A stretch of DNA of 64,000 bases from Hymenopellis radicata (lineage: Eukaryota > Basidiomycota > Agaricomycetes > Agaricales > Physalacriaceae), in the NCBI GenBank assembly GCA_015501595.1, contig JADNRX010000142.1, forward strand, positions 62,001 through 126,000, read 5' to 3'. Below, one piece after another: positions 50,533 to 62,062 of the stretch. Within the stretch, counting starts at the first letter, position 1; each line of letters opens with the position of its first letter. The position numbers and the translations under genes were made by a program. A model generated the notes under the pieces. The model saw only the letters and a program-made list of their open reading frames with translations, searched no databases and was not told the DNA's origin.

Positions 50533-52912
50533 GAGCGGGACGCGGAATAGCCCCCGGGGTCGTGCCCATGATCCTTGGTCGAGATCCAGATGGGTACCAT
50601 TGGTAGATGCCTTGCTTGGAGTACGAGCGCGACGAAGGTGGAAATACTCTTCCTGTCTTCCCAGTACAGCCCCCGACGCCTTCGTCGCGCGAGGCGAGAA
50701 CTGCGCGCTGCCCTCTGCAAAATTGTACCATGCCCCAGTACGCCATCTTTTGTCCTCGTTGATAACGTACTAATTGTAGTCGCAGCCAATAATCCGTCGT
50801 ACTGCTTGACAGTGAGTCCCGCGTTAGCCCCCTAGTATTGTGCGAGTGATGCTTCATTGAGAGCGAAACAAATACCCCGGAAGGATGCTTCATTCGTAGG
50901 AAGCCCACAACAAATATGGAAAACTCCTGGTCAAGATGCCCCTGGTACTGGTCCCCGACGCCTTCGTTGTGCGAGACGAGGATCACGCATGGATAGCAAA
51001 TAACAATTTTCATGGCAGGGATCGAGTCACGTATCCGTTCTTTACAGTTACTCTCATAGATCTTGATTTCATGTAATTCTTGCCTGAAAATCAACGTGAA
51101 ATATCTTGCTTGAACCTGGTCTGTCAACGTGAGCCGCTCAACTTTTAGCAAGCAATAGATCGGAATCCATTGACGCATTGTGGCTGTGCTATGTGTCTTC
51201 GTCTCGACCGCCATGTCCATGCCACCGCGAACTCGTTCGACTTCCTCCGGATACTCATTCTTGACGCAAGAGATTGCTCCCGCATCAAAGAATACGATCT
51301 TGAGCTGCCGGGATGTCACCTTTCGCTGGTCGCGGCGCACGGACCAGACTACTCGAGGAATACAGCGGAGGTGTCCGTCGGAAAATCCGCTTGCAGGAAA
51401 ACAAATTTGATTGGCGGAGGCGCTTGCAAAGGCTTCGTTCGATATGGAGTCTAGCTCGGAAATTTGATGTGTTTCCTGGTATGTATTCCTTTGCCATATT
51501 CCGAATCTGCAGCCTGGACGCGATTGTAGATCTGGATCTTCTACCGTTTGGCGCCAATAGCCGAATCCTGAGACTGTTTCCGCGGCTAGGACGATTGCTG
51601 CTTTCGCACAGACCACCATCGCATCGTTGCCCTCGAGCCGTTCCGGTTTGTTTGGACCCGACTTCGTTGTGATGCGCCACGGCTGTGGGCTTGAGGATGC
51701 AAGCTTGCCAATTGTTGTCGTCAATGGTACTGATAAGAGGCATAGGGTGAAAATACTGGCTACGAGAAAAGTGTGCGTGTTGCTTGGTCGTGTCTTGAAT
51801 CTTTGCAACTGACTGGTCCGACCCATTTGAAGATCTGGATCTTCGACTACCCGCCTTTGGGCACGCCTCTCAGCGCCGACTCGGATCTCGTTCGTCGGTA
51901 CATGTACAACGTCGACATAACATTCCTCTGTCCTATACGTCGATATTGAATATGTATTTACCTTTTGTTCTCCTTCATCGCGTGACATTTCTTGAGACCC
52001 TCGGAACGATAGTCTCGGAACATGGTGATGTCGGCCGTGTCGATGACTCGGAAGTAGCGTCGACATCTTCGAGCACACAAGAAGTAAGCTCCTCGAGTGC
52101 TCGTCGCGCGGTTGCATGGAAGAGCAGTGGGCTGCGTCGACCATACAAGTCGATCGCGGAAATGTGTTAGATGAGGATAGAGGAGGGCCTTCGCCCGGGC
52201 GAGTTGATCCCAGCATATCGCTGTCCTCGCGAAGTGATCTTCTGCGCGGCAGGCCGCGCCATCGTACCGAATGACAGTGATCTGCCACCGGAGAACGATT
52301 CGTTCGCGTAATGCTGGGAGGATCTTTGCCGGATGATGCGAGGATAGGACGGGTTTTCGACTGCAGCTGTATGCTTGATTGTGGGATGTCGACGACACAG
52401 GACGGGTTCTCAATGGTCGCAACCGTACCAAGATGAGAATCCGACGTGGATCTAGGAGGAGATGTTACCTCTCCAACACTGTGGGCAGACACGGCTTGGG
52501 AGGATGGGCATGTAGGCTGTGAAATGGTTATCGCTTCAATGATATGAATGTGCGCTGTCACGACTTGACATATGAAGTCTCGCCAAGCATCATGAAGCGA
52601 ATCAAGGCTGTCGTGACTCAGGAATACAGTAATGCTTGAAGAGGTGAGATCCGTAATAAAGCCATCGTAACTGCAATGGCCAATGATTGCAGCTGACCGG
52701 AGAAGACTGTTCAAGTCCATGCGGATCGCAATGACTTCGGCGCGTAAACCGCGTGTGAGCATAACACGTGGTGACGCGCGATCATCGACATCCACGAGAG
52801 TGAGCTGTCGTTGGATGAGAGAAAAGACACGGGAGCGAGTAGAACCGGATGACGAGGTGACCATGGTGTAAGAGGAGAGTTGGGAGGCCACAAAAGATGT
52901 ATAGTCTTGCAT
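50219..52912 (-). CDS. LTR-element ORF1, 897 codons, unknown modular protein
   Basis: Begins MQDYTSFVASQLSSYTMVTS at 52912, 55 bp inside the 5' LTR, the place where gag normally starts. The N-terminal 140 residues are hydrophobic/helical (LRAEVIAIRMDLNSLLRSAA, AWRDFICQVVTAHIHIIEAI) and unlike the rest. After a Ser/Pro/Arg-rich stretch come the same repeat modules as in ORF2: VEDPDLQMGR, VEDPDLQSRP, EIKIYESNCKERIRDSIPAM, VILVSHNEGVGD and AVLASRDEGVGG. The absence of a capsid-like or zinc-knuckle region is notable. Whether ORF2 is reached by frameshifting or splicing cannot be told. Confidence 0.5.
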   Translation of the reverse strand: MQDYTSFVASQLSSYTMVTSSSGSTRSRVFSLIQRQLTLVDVDDRASPRVMLTRGLRAEVIAIRMDLNSLLRSAAIIGHCSYDGFITDLTSSSITVFLSHDSLDSLHDAWRDFICQVVTAHIHIIEAITISQPTCPSSQAVSAHSVGEVTSPPRSTSDSHLGTVATIENPSCVVDIPQSSIQLQSKTRPILASSGKDPPSITRTNRSPVADHCHSVRWRGLPRRRSLREDSDMLGSTRPGEGPPLSSSNTFPRSTCMVDAAHCSSMQPRDEHSRSLLLVCSKMSTLLPSHRHGRHHHVPRLSFRGSQEMSRDEGEQKVNTYSISTYRTEECYVDVVHVPTNEIRVGAERRAQRRVVEDPDLQMGRTSQLQRFKTRPSNTHTFLVASIFTLCLLSVPLTTTIGKLASSSPQPWRITTKSGPNKPERLEGNDAMVVCAKAAIVLAAETVSGFGYWRQTVEDPDLQSRPGCRFGIWQRNTYQETHQISELDSISNEAFASASANQICFPASGFSDGHLRCIPRVVWSVRRDQRKVTSRQLKIVFFDAGAISCVKNEYPEEVERVRGGMDMAVETKTHSTATMRQWIPIYCLLKVERLTLTDQVQARYFTLIFRQELHEIKIYESNCKERIRDSIPAMKIVICYPCVILVSHNEGVGDQYQGHLDQEFSIFVVGFLRMKHPSGVFVSLSMKHHSHNTRGLTRDSLSSSTTDYWLRLQLVRYQRGQKMAYWGMVQFCRGQRAVLASRDEGVGGCTGKTGRVFPPSSRSYSKQGIYQWYPSGSRPRIMGTTPGAIPRPARAFETEVLHLPCARAADETSFGDDELDLGARPRAQCRVALVRPVTKLPFLGQCLWNRGYLFRKLLCQSRTSFCQPISGQKPSPACSTGVIDDGPIVQRQERSGG

Positions 52913-52967
52913 GACCTGGAGAATGATGAAAGGAATACACCGGGACGTTTCCCAATGTGTCCACCTT

Positions 52968-53402
52968 TGTAAGGCGTGAATCGAGATGCCGCCTCACTGC
53001 TGGGTACCGTCCGACAGGCGTATTCCACAGGGAGTACAAAGGTGTCCGCGTTCGCGGAAATGCTGTAAGAAACCGAGAAATAGAGAGAAATGCGAGAAAT
53101 ACCGGTATAGGGCCGGAACCTGTAGCTGTTGTTACTGCGATCCGTACAAGACGGTAGGGTCCACTCAAGGTGGATAGGATCTCCTATTTCCCGCCAATGC
53201 ACAAGGCAAGTGGGGGAATGATGGGAGTAAAAGAGTGAGTGTATTGCAATGAGGCGCGCACATGTACAGGACCGGTCACGTGATGGTAAGATCACGTGAC
53301 CAAACTACGAAATATGCTACAAAACTCTAAATAAGTATCCTAGAATGAGAATCAGACCTTGGGCACATGAAACGAGGTAAAAATCACGAATTCCATCTTA
53401 CA
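52968..53402 (-). repeat. 5' LTR (right)
   Basis: 435 bp, same sequence as 46715-47149 by eye. On the transcribed strand it is followed by AAGGTGGACACATTGGG, in which TGGACACATTGGG is a possible primer-binding site; the matching tRNA was not identified. Confidence 0.9.
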
Positions 53403-53407
53403 CTTGG
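53403..53407. other. Target-site duplication, right
   Basis: CTTGG directly after the right LTR, matching 46710-46714. Confidence 0.85.
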
Positions 53408-54600
53408 CTCCGTCCGCCAACAATGAACAGGTCTTTTCGAATTCGTCCGATGAGCATTTGCCATCTCCGAGCCTGCACCTTTGTGAAGCGTAGGTTTTCG
53501 TCTACGGTGCTGTATCGATACAAGTCACAAGCAGCTTTCGGAGCTGCCGTGGGATCCAGACTGCGCGTGCAGACTGAGACAGTGGTATAAAGGGAAGGCG
53601 TCCACGGACAGACGGTTCTAAGCAACCGTAGCAATGCCTGAGGCTCGAGCTGTGCCCTTTTGCTCGCCGGCTCCCAAGCATCACGTACTGTCCAAATAAG
53701 GGGCCGTTTCGTGAAGATGGTTATGATTGGCCCAAGGAGGACGACCGCTAGGTATGCTTGCACCGACCTGTACGAACATGCCGGGTAGAAGGCTGGCGAT
53801 GAATATGATGGCGGGTATACAGACGAGACCAATTGTTATTGAGCCTACGATAGTGTTGTACGTGTACAGTAGCGTGGCGAGTCCTCCAAAGAACAGAAAA
53901 AGGGAAGAAATCAGGAGGAGTGGTAGCCAATCCACTATCACGTTAATATGCCAATCTGCCAGACTGTCCACGCGCGCTTGTCTGATGGCGAATGTGTGTC
54001 TGGGCGACGCTGTCCCGGCCGGGGACGTGTATTCGCTCAGCCACTGTTTCACCATGATGGTGAGCAGGATGGAAGTAAGACTGAGGATGAGGCTCGAGAA
54101 CCAGAGGACGTTGATAGCGATCTGGGCGGACGAGGGCGAATAGGCGGGAAGCGATGCAGCGATATTGGTCTCGTTTGCTAACTGCGTCGACAGATGGAGG
54201 AGGAGGGTGACCATGTCGTCTGAGGAATCGGGCTGGAGCCATTTGTAAGAATCGACCAGGAAGGCTGCCACTATTCCGGAGTATAAAGCGCCCTAGAATA
54301 GAGAATAAGAATAATTGTGATGGCGTTGTGGGGAAAACGGACACACAAAGACCAGAAGGGTATCGAGCTCGCCTCTCCAGGTCTGTATATATTTGTCGAT
54401 TTCATTTCGAGCAGCGTGCATCAAATGGGTCTTGAAAAAAGTAAACGGCGGGAATTGTGCAAGTAAATGTTGAGCTCACGGATGCATTAAGACTCGACTT
54501 GGTCGGCAGTGGACCACCATGGCCCATGAAAACTCTGACTGGCATTTGTGCATCGTCGTATGTTGGAAACTCGGGGTGCTGTCGCCGAGTGACACGACCT
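53403..54600 (-). pseudogene. DUF6535 gene copy B, N-terminal part
   Basis: The translation of the helical DUF6535 domain (196 residues at 53681-54271) is identical to that of copy A (30491-31081). A one-base deletion near 53443 and two small indels near 54500 separate it from copy A. The gene is interrupted at the codons for AKSLPAG by the LTR element. Confidence 0.7.
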
Positions 54601-55138
54601 GGGTCTTGACGCCTCTTGCTCTCCCGACGCCCCGTCACCTCCTCCCGCACACTCCCATCCTCGACGCACTACTCCGTCACACGTCGCCTCCATGCGTTAG
54701 TCGCCCTCTTTGTCTTGACTCCTCGGGTTCTTCGGGTCGTCTCTGGGGTGTCGTCTTCCTCCCGGGTGCTCTTCTGGCATGTCGCGACTACTGGGTGGGA
54801 GCGGTGTCTGGTGAGGATGGACTCCGGGCGGGAGGAAGCGTCGTCTTGGCGGATGTCGTCTTCGTGTGGGTGGTCGTCTTCGTCTTCCTGAGCGGATGTG
54901 TGGGGGTCGTCGCGACGGCGTCCTGTTGTCGTTGGCGGAGAGAGGCGTGTCCTTCCTTTCTCGGACTCGACGCCTGAGTGGCAGTGCAGAACGGCTGCCA
55001 CTCGAGATCAAATATCTATGCTACGCTCTGGTATACGACTTCGCAGAATGTACTCTAATCGTAAAATACCAGGCTGGGATACGCTAAGAAACAAGACTCG
55101 CAATCTAAAAGTGGATATTTAAAAAATCTGCCAAATCC

Positions 55139-56325
55139 GCGAAGGGCGGGGATTGAACGTACGTCAAGTTGACCGTATACCGCGTTGACAAAAGCGGTTT
55201 CCGAGCGTAGCGCTGCAAAGTTCACAATCAGAAGGGGCCGATAGCGCAAGGTCAGGACTTACTGCCGTGTCCGATATATGCAGACCCTACAGCGCCGCTC
55301 AGCGCGTAAACGAATGAGGCTGAACCGAATCAAAGAATTCGACGTACCCGTTGTTCAAGTTCAATGCAGCGTTGAACAAGATCTTCATTCAACGAGGGCC
55401 TTGGCAAAGTCGAGGCTGATGACGAGTCAGTCCATGTTGAAAGACATCAACGTGCCAGGACTTACATGTGAGCATGATCACCATCATAGCCAAGTGAGGT
55501 TGATGTCTGGCCGGGATAGTTAGCGTCAACGAAGAAATTAGACAACGACGAACAGAACCTACCTCAGCGACATGTCGGAACAGACAAGGGTCAGTTCAAG
55601 GTTAATGCTAAAAATAGTTAGTACTTAGTTAATAAGAAATGAAGGAAATGGTAGACATACTGTGATGAGACGAGGTTGACGGTGAGGTCAAGCCCCGACG
55701 CGTTGACGTGATGGCGGCGAGGGACCTAGACGACAAGTCAACATCGGTCAAGCACAATCCAAGGAAAAGAACAACATACCTTCGATGCAACAAGCAAGAG
55801 ACAAGCCTCCGACTCATGTTGACGGCGTCGAAACTAGATCAACGTCAACCGTGGAGACCAATGAGAAAAGCCAACACTAACCAAAGGTAACGACAAGCAC
55901 AGTCGATAAACTATAAGAGACGGTAAATCAACAAATCAACCAACATGGTTGAAAGAAAAAGTTCAACATACCGTGACCTGCGCCGCCTCGAATTGAACCA
56001 AGTCGAACATGCTGGCGGGGTCGTCCCGCGTTCCGATGCGATCCCGTGCGAGGCAGCGAGAGCCCTTGAGAAGTCAAATCCCGACACCCCGACATCCTGT
56101 TCAACGCGCTGAACAATCAACCCAAGTTCGAACATGACGGCAAGAGGACACCTACCCGGCGGACACGATGTTGACCTAGCAATCCCGATGAGGGCGGCAA
56201 GACGACGTCAAAGAGACGACCGACGGCGTCGACATCGTGGTCGTAGTGAGCGTGAGAGGCGAGTGAGAGTGGGGGGAAAGGAAGAATGGAATGGGGGACA
56301 CCTCGCTGGTCCAGGCTTATATCCC
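55139..56325 (-). other. Spliced-looking unit A1, copy B
   Basis: Same exon/intron series and TATA block (56314-56325) as 31950-33128. Differences are almost all single-base indels. Here the exon that in copy A lacks one base reads CATCAACCTCAC. Confidence 0.5.
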
Positions 56326-57989
56326 AAAATATCTCGGGCGAGATCCAGATCTGAGGGAATTAATCCAGTTCGGATTCGAGGGCCATGACGTCGCTGTCGC
56401 TAAGCCATCAGTTAGGCTTTGTCAACCGAATCCGCGGAATGTTGGAATTCGCGCCACACGTAAGTTGGTGTCGGAATGTTGTTGAATTGAAATTGCAAGG
56501 AGCCGAACGATGGGGCTGCGAGTAGAGGAATGTTGTAAGAATATCTGGGAGAGGTATGAGCGAGTCGAGAGGACATTATCAAATCGAACGCACCAAAGTG
56601 AGCAAGTCCAAATCGAGATCTCGTCAACGAGAAAAGGTTCCCAAGTCGAACGTTCGCGGATCCATACGAATGTCGTATCCTTATTCTGGGCTGTGGTAAC
56701 ACCGCCACATAAAGGAAGAAACCATAATCGAGCGAAGGAGGGTTCCACGGCGCGAACTTCAACATGGCGTAACAATCACAAGACCGCGAGGTCTGCGGAT
56801 CTCAGAGCATCTAGAATAAAGTCTATTGATAGAAATGAGTCGTCATACGCAAAATGGGGGCACATACCGCTGGTGAATGGAAGTCCATTCAGAGTCCGCA
56901 TGCTGTACAGCGAGTTTTGAATTGTCTTGCCAGGGATTTCGCCCTGAATTAAGCATCCAGAGTATTGTATCCGCAAGCTCCTTTAACGCCGAGGAGAGAT
57001 TCCCCACAGAAATGGTCGTCCAGATCGAAACGGGATGGGGATAGAGGCAAGGATGAAGGCCGCGTCACCCTTCCCAGGCTGTCGGCCCCGACGCGATAAG
57101 ATTGAGTTGCAAGTGCCGCGTCATAGATAGCTGAACTCGAAATTGACGGAAGCGGAATGCGAGGTGACCGTCAAAAGTGGAAGGGACGCGTTGTCGCTCC
57201 CAGAGAACCGTCGGGATGTCAAGCGAGAGTTTTGAAGAGAATATCCGATACAAGAGAGGCGCGCGCAGGACGAGAGAAAGTCAGAATTTGTTAGACACGA
57301 GAACTTGAACTCGACGTGGTGAGGGTATGAGAACAAGTCACGTCGATCGCTCGGGTTTGCCCGAATAGGAACTTGCGCTCAAATCATGACCTCGCTTCGA
57401 CACTCCTCAATGACGACGACCTCTGGACTTCCCGTGGACTATTCGGCGCACTGGAATAGTGTTGCCGTCATCAACACAATCGGCAATTTCAGGTAAGCTT
57501 TCATTCAGAATGGTTTTCGGCTTACTGCGAATTAGGTTTTCTGTATCCTTCCTCGCGACGTGCACAAGAAGCCGATAGGCACGTAACGAGAGGACCGCGT
57601 GTTATGGTGAGCACCGAGTGCGGATCCTTGTGTCACCTTTGAACTTTATTCAATGTGCCTAGGAACATAGTAGTGCGGCTCTGGAGCACTCCATCTTAAG
57701 TCTCCAGCTCGTTCTTCTGTTCAAATTTTAGATTTCTCAGGGTTCTGTTTACTACGCCGGATGTAACTACGCTAGGAAGCTTCGCTCGACTTGTATTCTA
57801 CTGCTCTCTGCGTGTACGGTGCCGAAGCCCCGTCTTTGAATACCAAATCAACTTCGTCCTCCCGACTCAACCATCGCTTGTCAGTGTCGTTCACGCGACA
57901 ATTCTCTCCACGAGTCACCGGCGACATTCTCGCCTTACGGCTCGTGTCGTGTCCTGGCCTTCCCACACCTACTTCAACTACATAACTAG

Positions 57990-59794
57990 TTACTCATTCT
58001 ACATTACTGTACATCTGTTGCAGTCTCGTTAGTAGGGTACACCACACACCAACAGCAGCTTACCTTCTGTATCTACAGCGTCAATCAACTGGTCTATCTG
58101 CCAAAACAAGTTAGTAAGTCTACTTTCGGGTAACAAAAGTGTTACCTCGTAAAGTAGTCGAAAGCCGAGACGCTTGTAGCCGCATCTATCGCTATGTAAT
58201 CGTCAGAATCTGCACATTGAGCTTTGCCCGAATCTTACTTCCTTCGCCGGCACCTCCGCGTAAGAGACCAGTCGAATCGTGCGTGTTCTATAGCTGAGTT
58301 AACCGTTAGTTCAAAAGGCGAACAAGAAGGACAGTCAGACGCTTACCAGGCCGTCCAAGTTGTCATTCACGCAACTCTCGTTTCTGTTTCAAAGTAAATG
58401 TCAACTCATTTGCATGACAACTGGTCATGACATGCTTACCGTACGCGTCGAGCTTCGAACAACCTGATTCACGAAAGGAGACGGTCAGCGCATAAAGGAG
58501 GAAATGAACGGAAAGACTTACCTGCGGCGTGATCCTGAAATCGACTCAGAATCCGATGAGCGTCATCGCAAGGGAAGTACTTGCTAGATCCTTCACAATT
58601 GTATGAACAATCAGAGACATCGCGAACGAAGGAAACTTGACCACGTACCGGTAGGAGAAGACTTTGCGACTCACAGTCAGTCGGCAATGAACAGCGCTGT
58701 CAATGTTGATGAGGACCTGTTAATGAAGAAAAAGCTCATTAACATCTGAGACGAACGTGAACATGGTGAGGACATACAAGACAACGAATGATGATATAGA
58801 GTAGTCGTCGACGATGACCTTGATGAAAGGTGACTCGATGATCAAGTAAATGAAGGATGAGACTTACCAACAACGGCGGCGACGAAGACTCGACGTCGAC
58901 AAAGGCAAGAGGTTGATGTGGGGGTCGATGACTGCAACTTGCAAGTTGTTAGTACGTTGAACCGACGACACGGGGAAGGTAAACTTACCTCGACGATGAG
59001 CCGAAATAGAACCAAAGTCCAACGGTAAGGCTACATGTAAGTAGTTAGTGAAGCATGAACACTTGATAGAAGAAAGATGAACATATGAGGTCGAGACGTC
59101 GGCGAAGGCTTGACAGTGTCCAACGAAGGACAAGACCAACATCGACGTCCTGCCGAATCCCGATGACGACGAGGTGGTCGACGTCTAGACACAAGGCGAT
59201 GTCAACAACATTGTTAACAATGAGTAAGACCGTAACTGACCGGTACGTAGTCGAGGAAGAGGGTAAAGAGTCCGTGATCAAAGTCTTGAATGGATGAGTC
59301 GATGTGGCTAAGCAAAGGTAACTCAAAGAACAATCAATCCGAACATGGACCTACCGTGGTCAGCAAAATCAACGTCGTCGAGTCACATCGCAGTTGAAGT
59401 CGTCGGTGATGTCGGTGGGAAGTGCGTCGGGCGAGAGTCATGGCTAGACAAAAGTCACCGAGCCTGCAAAGCACGTCCGCATGGCATTGGTTCGAGGTTG
59501 AACACCATGGCAAGAAATAGCTTACCGAGGGCGGCGGCGCCGTTTCGAGTGACGTCTGGCAATACTGCGAGAATGCCAAATCCAACATCCCGACACCTGC
59601 ACAACGATGAGCGGAAAGTTCAACATGGCCGCCTTAAGGAAATGACTCACCTCGACAAGACGAGTCGACGATCCCGACGTAGGCGGCAGCACAGCGACGT
59701 CGTAGTCAGAGCCATAGTGGTCGTGGTGAGGTCGAAGTGGGGGAAGAGGAAGAAAGGAAATGGGGGATTATCCTGACGCCCTGGCTTATATCCC
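57990..59794 (-). other. Spliced-looking unit A2, copy B
   Basis: Counterpart of 34800-36605 with the TATA block at 59783-59794. Differs from copy A by small indels and a few substitutions (for example the exon at about 59457). Confidence 0.45.
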
Positions 59795-61262
59795 AAAATG
59801 ATTCGGGCGAGATCCAGATCTGCGAGGCTCCGTGGAGATGGGTATTAGAGCGGAGTGACGTGGTCGTTTCTAGGGCGTCCATTTAAGTTTGCGAACCCGA
59901 ATTAGTCGAATGTTGGAATCGACGCCACACGTAAGTTGGTGTTTTGAATGTCGTTGAATTGAAAGTATGAAGAGCCGAATAATAGAGAGGCGAGTCGAGG
60001 AATAGTGAGAGAAGATCTGAGAAATGTATGAGCTCGTTGAGACGAGACGTTAATCACAACATGAACGCACCTCCCCAAGTCCGAATCGAGATCTCGTCAA
60101 CGCGAAAGGTTTCCGAGGTCGAACGTTCGCGAATCCACATGCTTGACTCAGTCGTAACCCAGGCCATGGTAACACCGCCACGTAAATAAAGAAGCCATAA
60201 CGAAAAGAAGGAGGGTTCCACGGCGCGAACTTGCTCCTGGCGCTAAAATCACCAGACCGCGAGATCTGCGGATCCATGCGGTCGCAAATGGAGTCTATTG
60301 AAATGCGTCAGCGCTGCCGATAAACAGAAGGGTTACGTTCCTGTTTGTTGAATGTAAATCCACCTGAGTGCCTTAGACCAGAATTCCAGAGCCCAGCCTA
60401 TTCTGCGAGGATAATACGACGTCAATTAAAGTATACAAATGCGCAATTAACGCCGCCGAGGAGATTTCCAAGAAAGATGACGTCCGGGAAAATCGAGATG
60501 AGGGATGGAGGCAAGTGTGCAAGGCCGCGTCAGCGCCCCAGTCCAAGTTCCCAGGCTGCCGGTCCCGACACGATAAGATTGCCTTCAAGAGGCACCCGCA
60601 GCGCTCGTCATAGATAATATAAGTCGAAGTTAACGGCAACGGAACGCGAGGTCAAGGTAAAAAGCAGAATAAGACGCGTTTAACGCGTTGTCGCGCCCCT
60701 AGGACCGTCGGGATATGTGACGGGAATCTTGAAGAGTAAATTCCGAACCGGGAGAGGCACATGCAGGTGAAGAGACAGTCAGAATTTATTGGACGTGAGA
60801 ATTTGAGGTCGGCGTGGTGAGAGTACCAGCACAAGTCCCGTCGATCACTCGGTTAGTCCGAATTGGGACTTGCTCTCTTACCACAACCATTGCAGCAAGC
60901 ATTACCATAAATCTCTGGTTATAATCACAGAGGCATTTTCCATATCCTGTGCTTATAACACCCATCGAGTAGCCATGCATTAGTGCAAATTAGTGCTTAT
61001 TAACAGCCAGAGGCCCGCCTACATTTGGGAGGTTCCCGGCACTAGCCTTGAGCCAAAAACTCCCATATTCGTTACATGAAGGCCACGGTAACACTTGATT
61101 AAGCAGCGAGACATATAGGGTAATTAAAAAATTGTCCAAATCTGGACAGCTAGCAGGTATATACGGTGCGCCTAGAACGCTGCCCACGGCGGCGAAGCTG
61201 GGAGAATTGAAGGAGTGTATGGATGATATCAGAGGCATGGCGTTATGATATTTTGGACTGGC

Positions 61263-61288
61263 GCGAGGCGCACAATTGTGCGCCTCGC
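61263..61288. repeat. 26-bp perfect palindrome (unit X1, copy B)
   Basis: Identical to 38077-38102. Confidence 0.9.
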
Positions 61289-61424
61289 ATACCAGGCTCA
61301 AAAATGCAGCGGAAACATGGAAAATGGTCCATGCGCAGCGTTGGCAATGCCGCCGCCGACAATGGATGGAATTGGCTTGCACAGAGGATTGAGGAGGAGG
61401 GTAGAATGGATAATTCCCCCTCGG

Positions 61425-61461
61425 AGGATTCGAACCTCCCGAGCTACCCTTTAGCGGGGGG
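61425..61461 (-). other. Box-B hairpin, unit X1, copy B
   Basis: Same GGTTCGAATCC hairpin as 38231-38279. One or two bases are missing in the flanking stem (GAGCTACCC against GAGGCTACCC in copy A). Confidence 0.5.
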
Positions 61462-61890
61462 ATTTGATGGTGGATGGAATGTGCGGTGATATGAGTGCGC
61501 CGTTGTTTTGTTTGCCTCCCTTGTTGCGTTCGCGTCGTCGTTGCGGTCGACACCGCCACCGATTTAGACGTGTCACGATCGTTTCTCGACAGGTATAAGA
61601 TGGCTGCCTGTCGACCAGGGCTTACGCTGGAAAGCGGCGTTGGTGACCATTGCTACGGCATGTGAAAATTTAGCAACGAAGCCAATGAAAACCACGGAAA
61701 CGACAATGCACCTCGCGTGTCGTCGTCGCTGACAGCGACGACGACGATGGTCTCCAGCTGACTGACGACACCCCACAATTGTCTCTGTCACCGCAGTCTC
61801 CTAGCCATGGAGGCACAGAAGAACTGAAATTCGAGTGGGAGAAAAGAGTGCAATGCAAATAATCGGACGAACGCTTTGGACTCCGCCCGA

Positions 61891-61912
61891 CGCACGGACC
61901 ATGGTCCGTGCG
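61891..61912. repeat. 22-bp perfect palindrome (unit X2, copy B)
   Basis: Identical to 38709-38730. Confidence 0.9.
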
Positions 61913-62014
61913 CGCATATTACGTCGCTCATGCGGGATGGCGATGGCGCCGCTCAACAGAGCAGCGCACGCCGACCCAGCATACGATCGATTAGGTGCTG
62001 GCAGGATAGAATAT

Positions 62015-62062
62015 TCCCTCGGAGGATTCGAACCTCCCGAGGCTACCCTTTAGCGAGGGGGA
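62015..62062 (-). other. Mini-tRNA-like fold, unit X2, copy B
   Basis: Counterpart of 38832-38879 with an indel in each half of the outer stem. The box B hairpin is unchanged. Confidence 0.5.

Larger units (their letters stand above)
46715..53402 (-). mobile_element. Young LTR retroelement (6688 bp) without recognisable gag-pol
   Basis: Ends TG..CA, 435-bp LTRs at 46715-47149 and 52968-53402, a 5-bp target duplication and an empty site in copy A prove an LTR-type insertion. The orientation is minus: a purine-rich tract (AGGGGGG) lies just upstream of the left LTR on that strand, and the first long frame begins 55 bp after the right LTR. The internal 5.8 kb encodes two long frames. I find no zinc knuckle, protease DTG, RT YxDD or integrase HHCC-type motif. 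It is therefore a non-autonomous element, LARD-like in size, or a very divergent one. Confidence 0.85.

Noticed and set aside
46715..53402. Ordinary Ty3 or Copia element
   Set aside because: The long frames lack any RT, integrase, protease or zinc-knuckle motif I can see, so a superfamily cannot be assigned.
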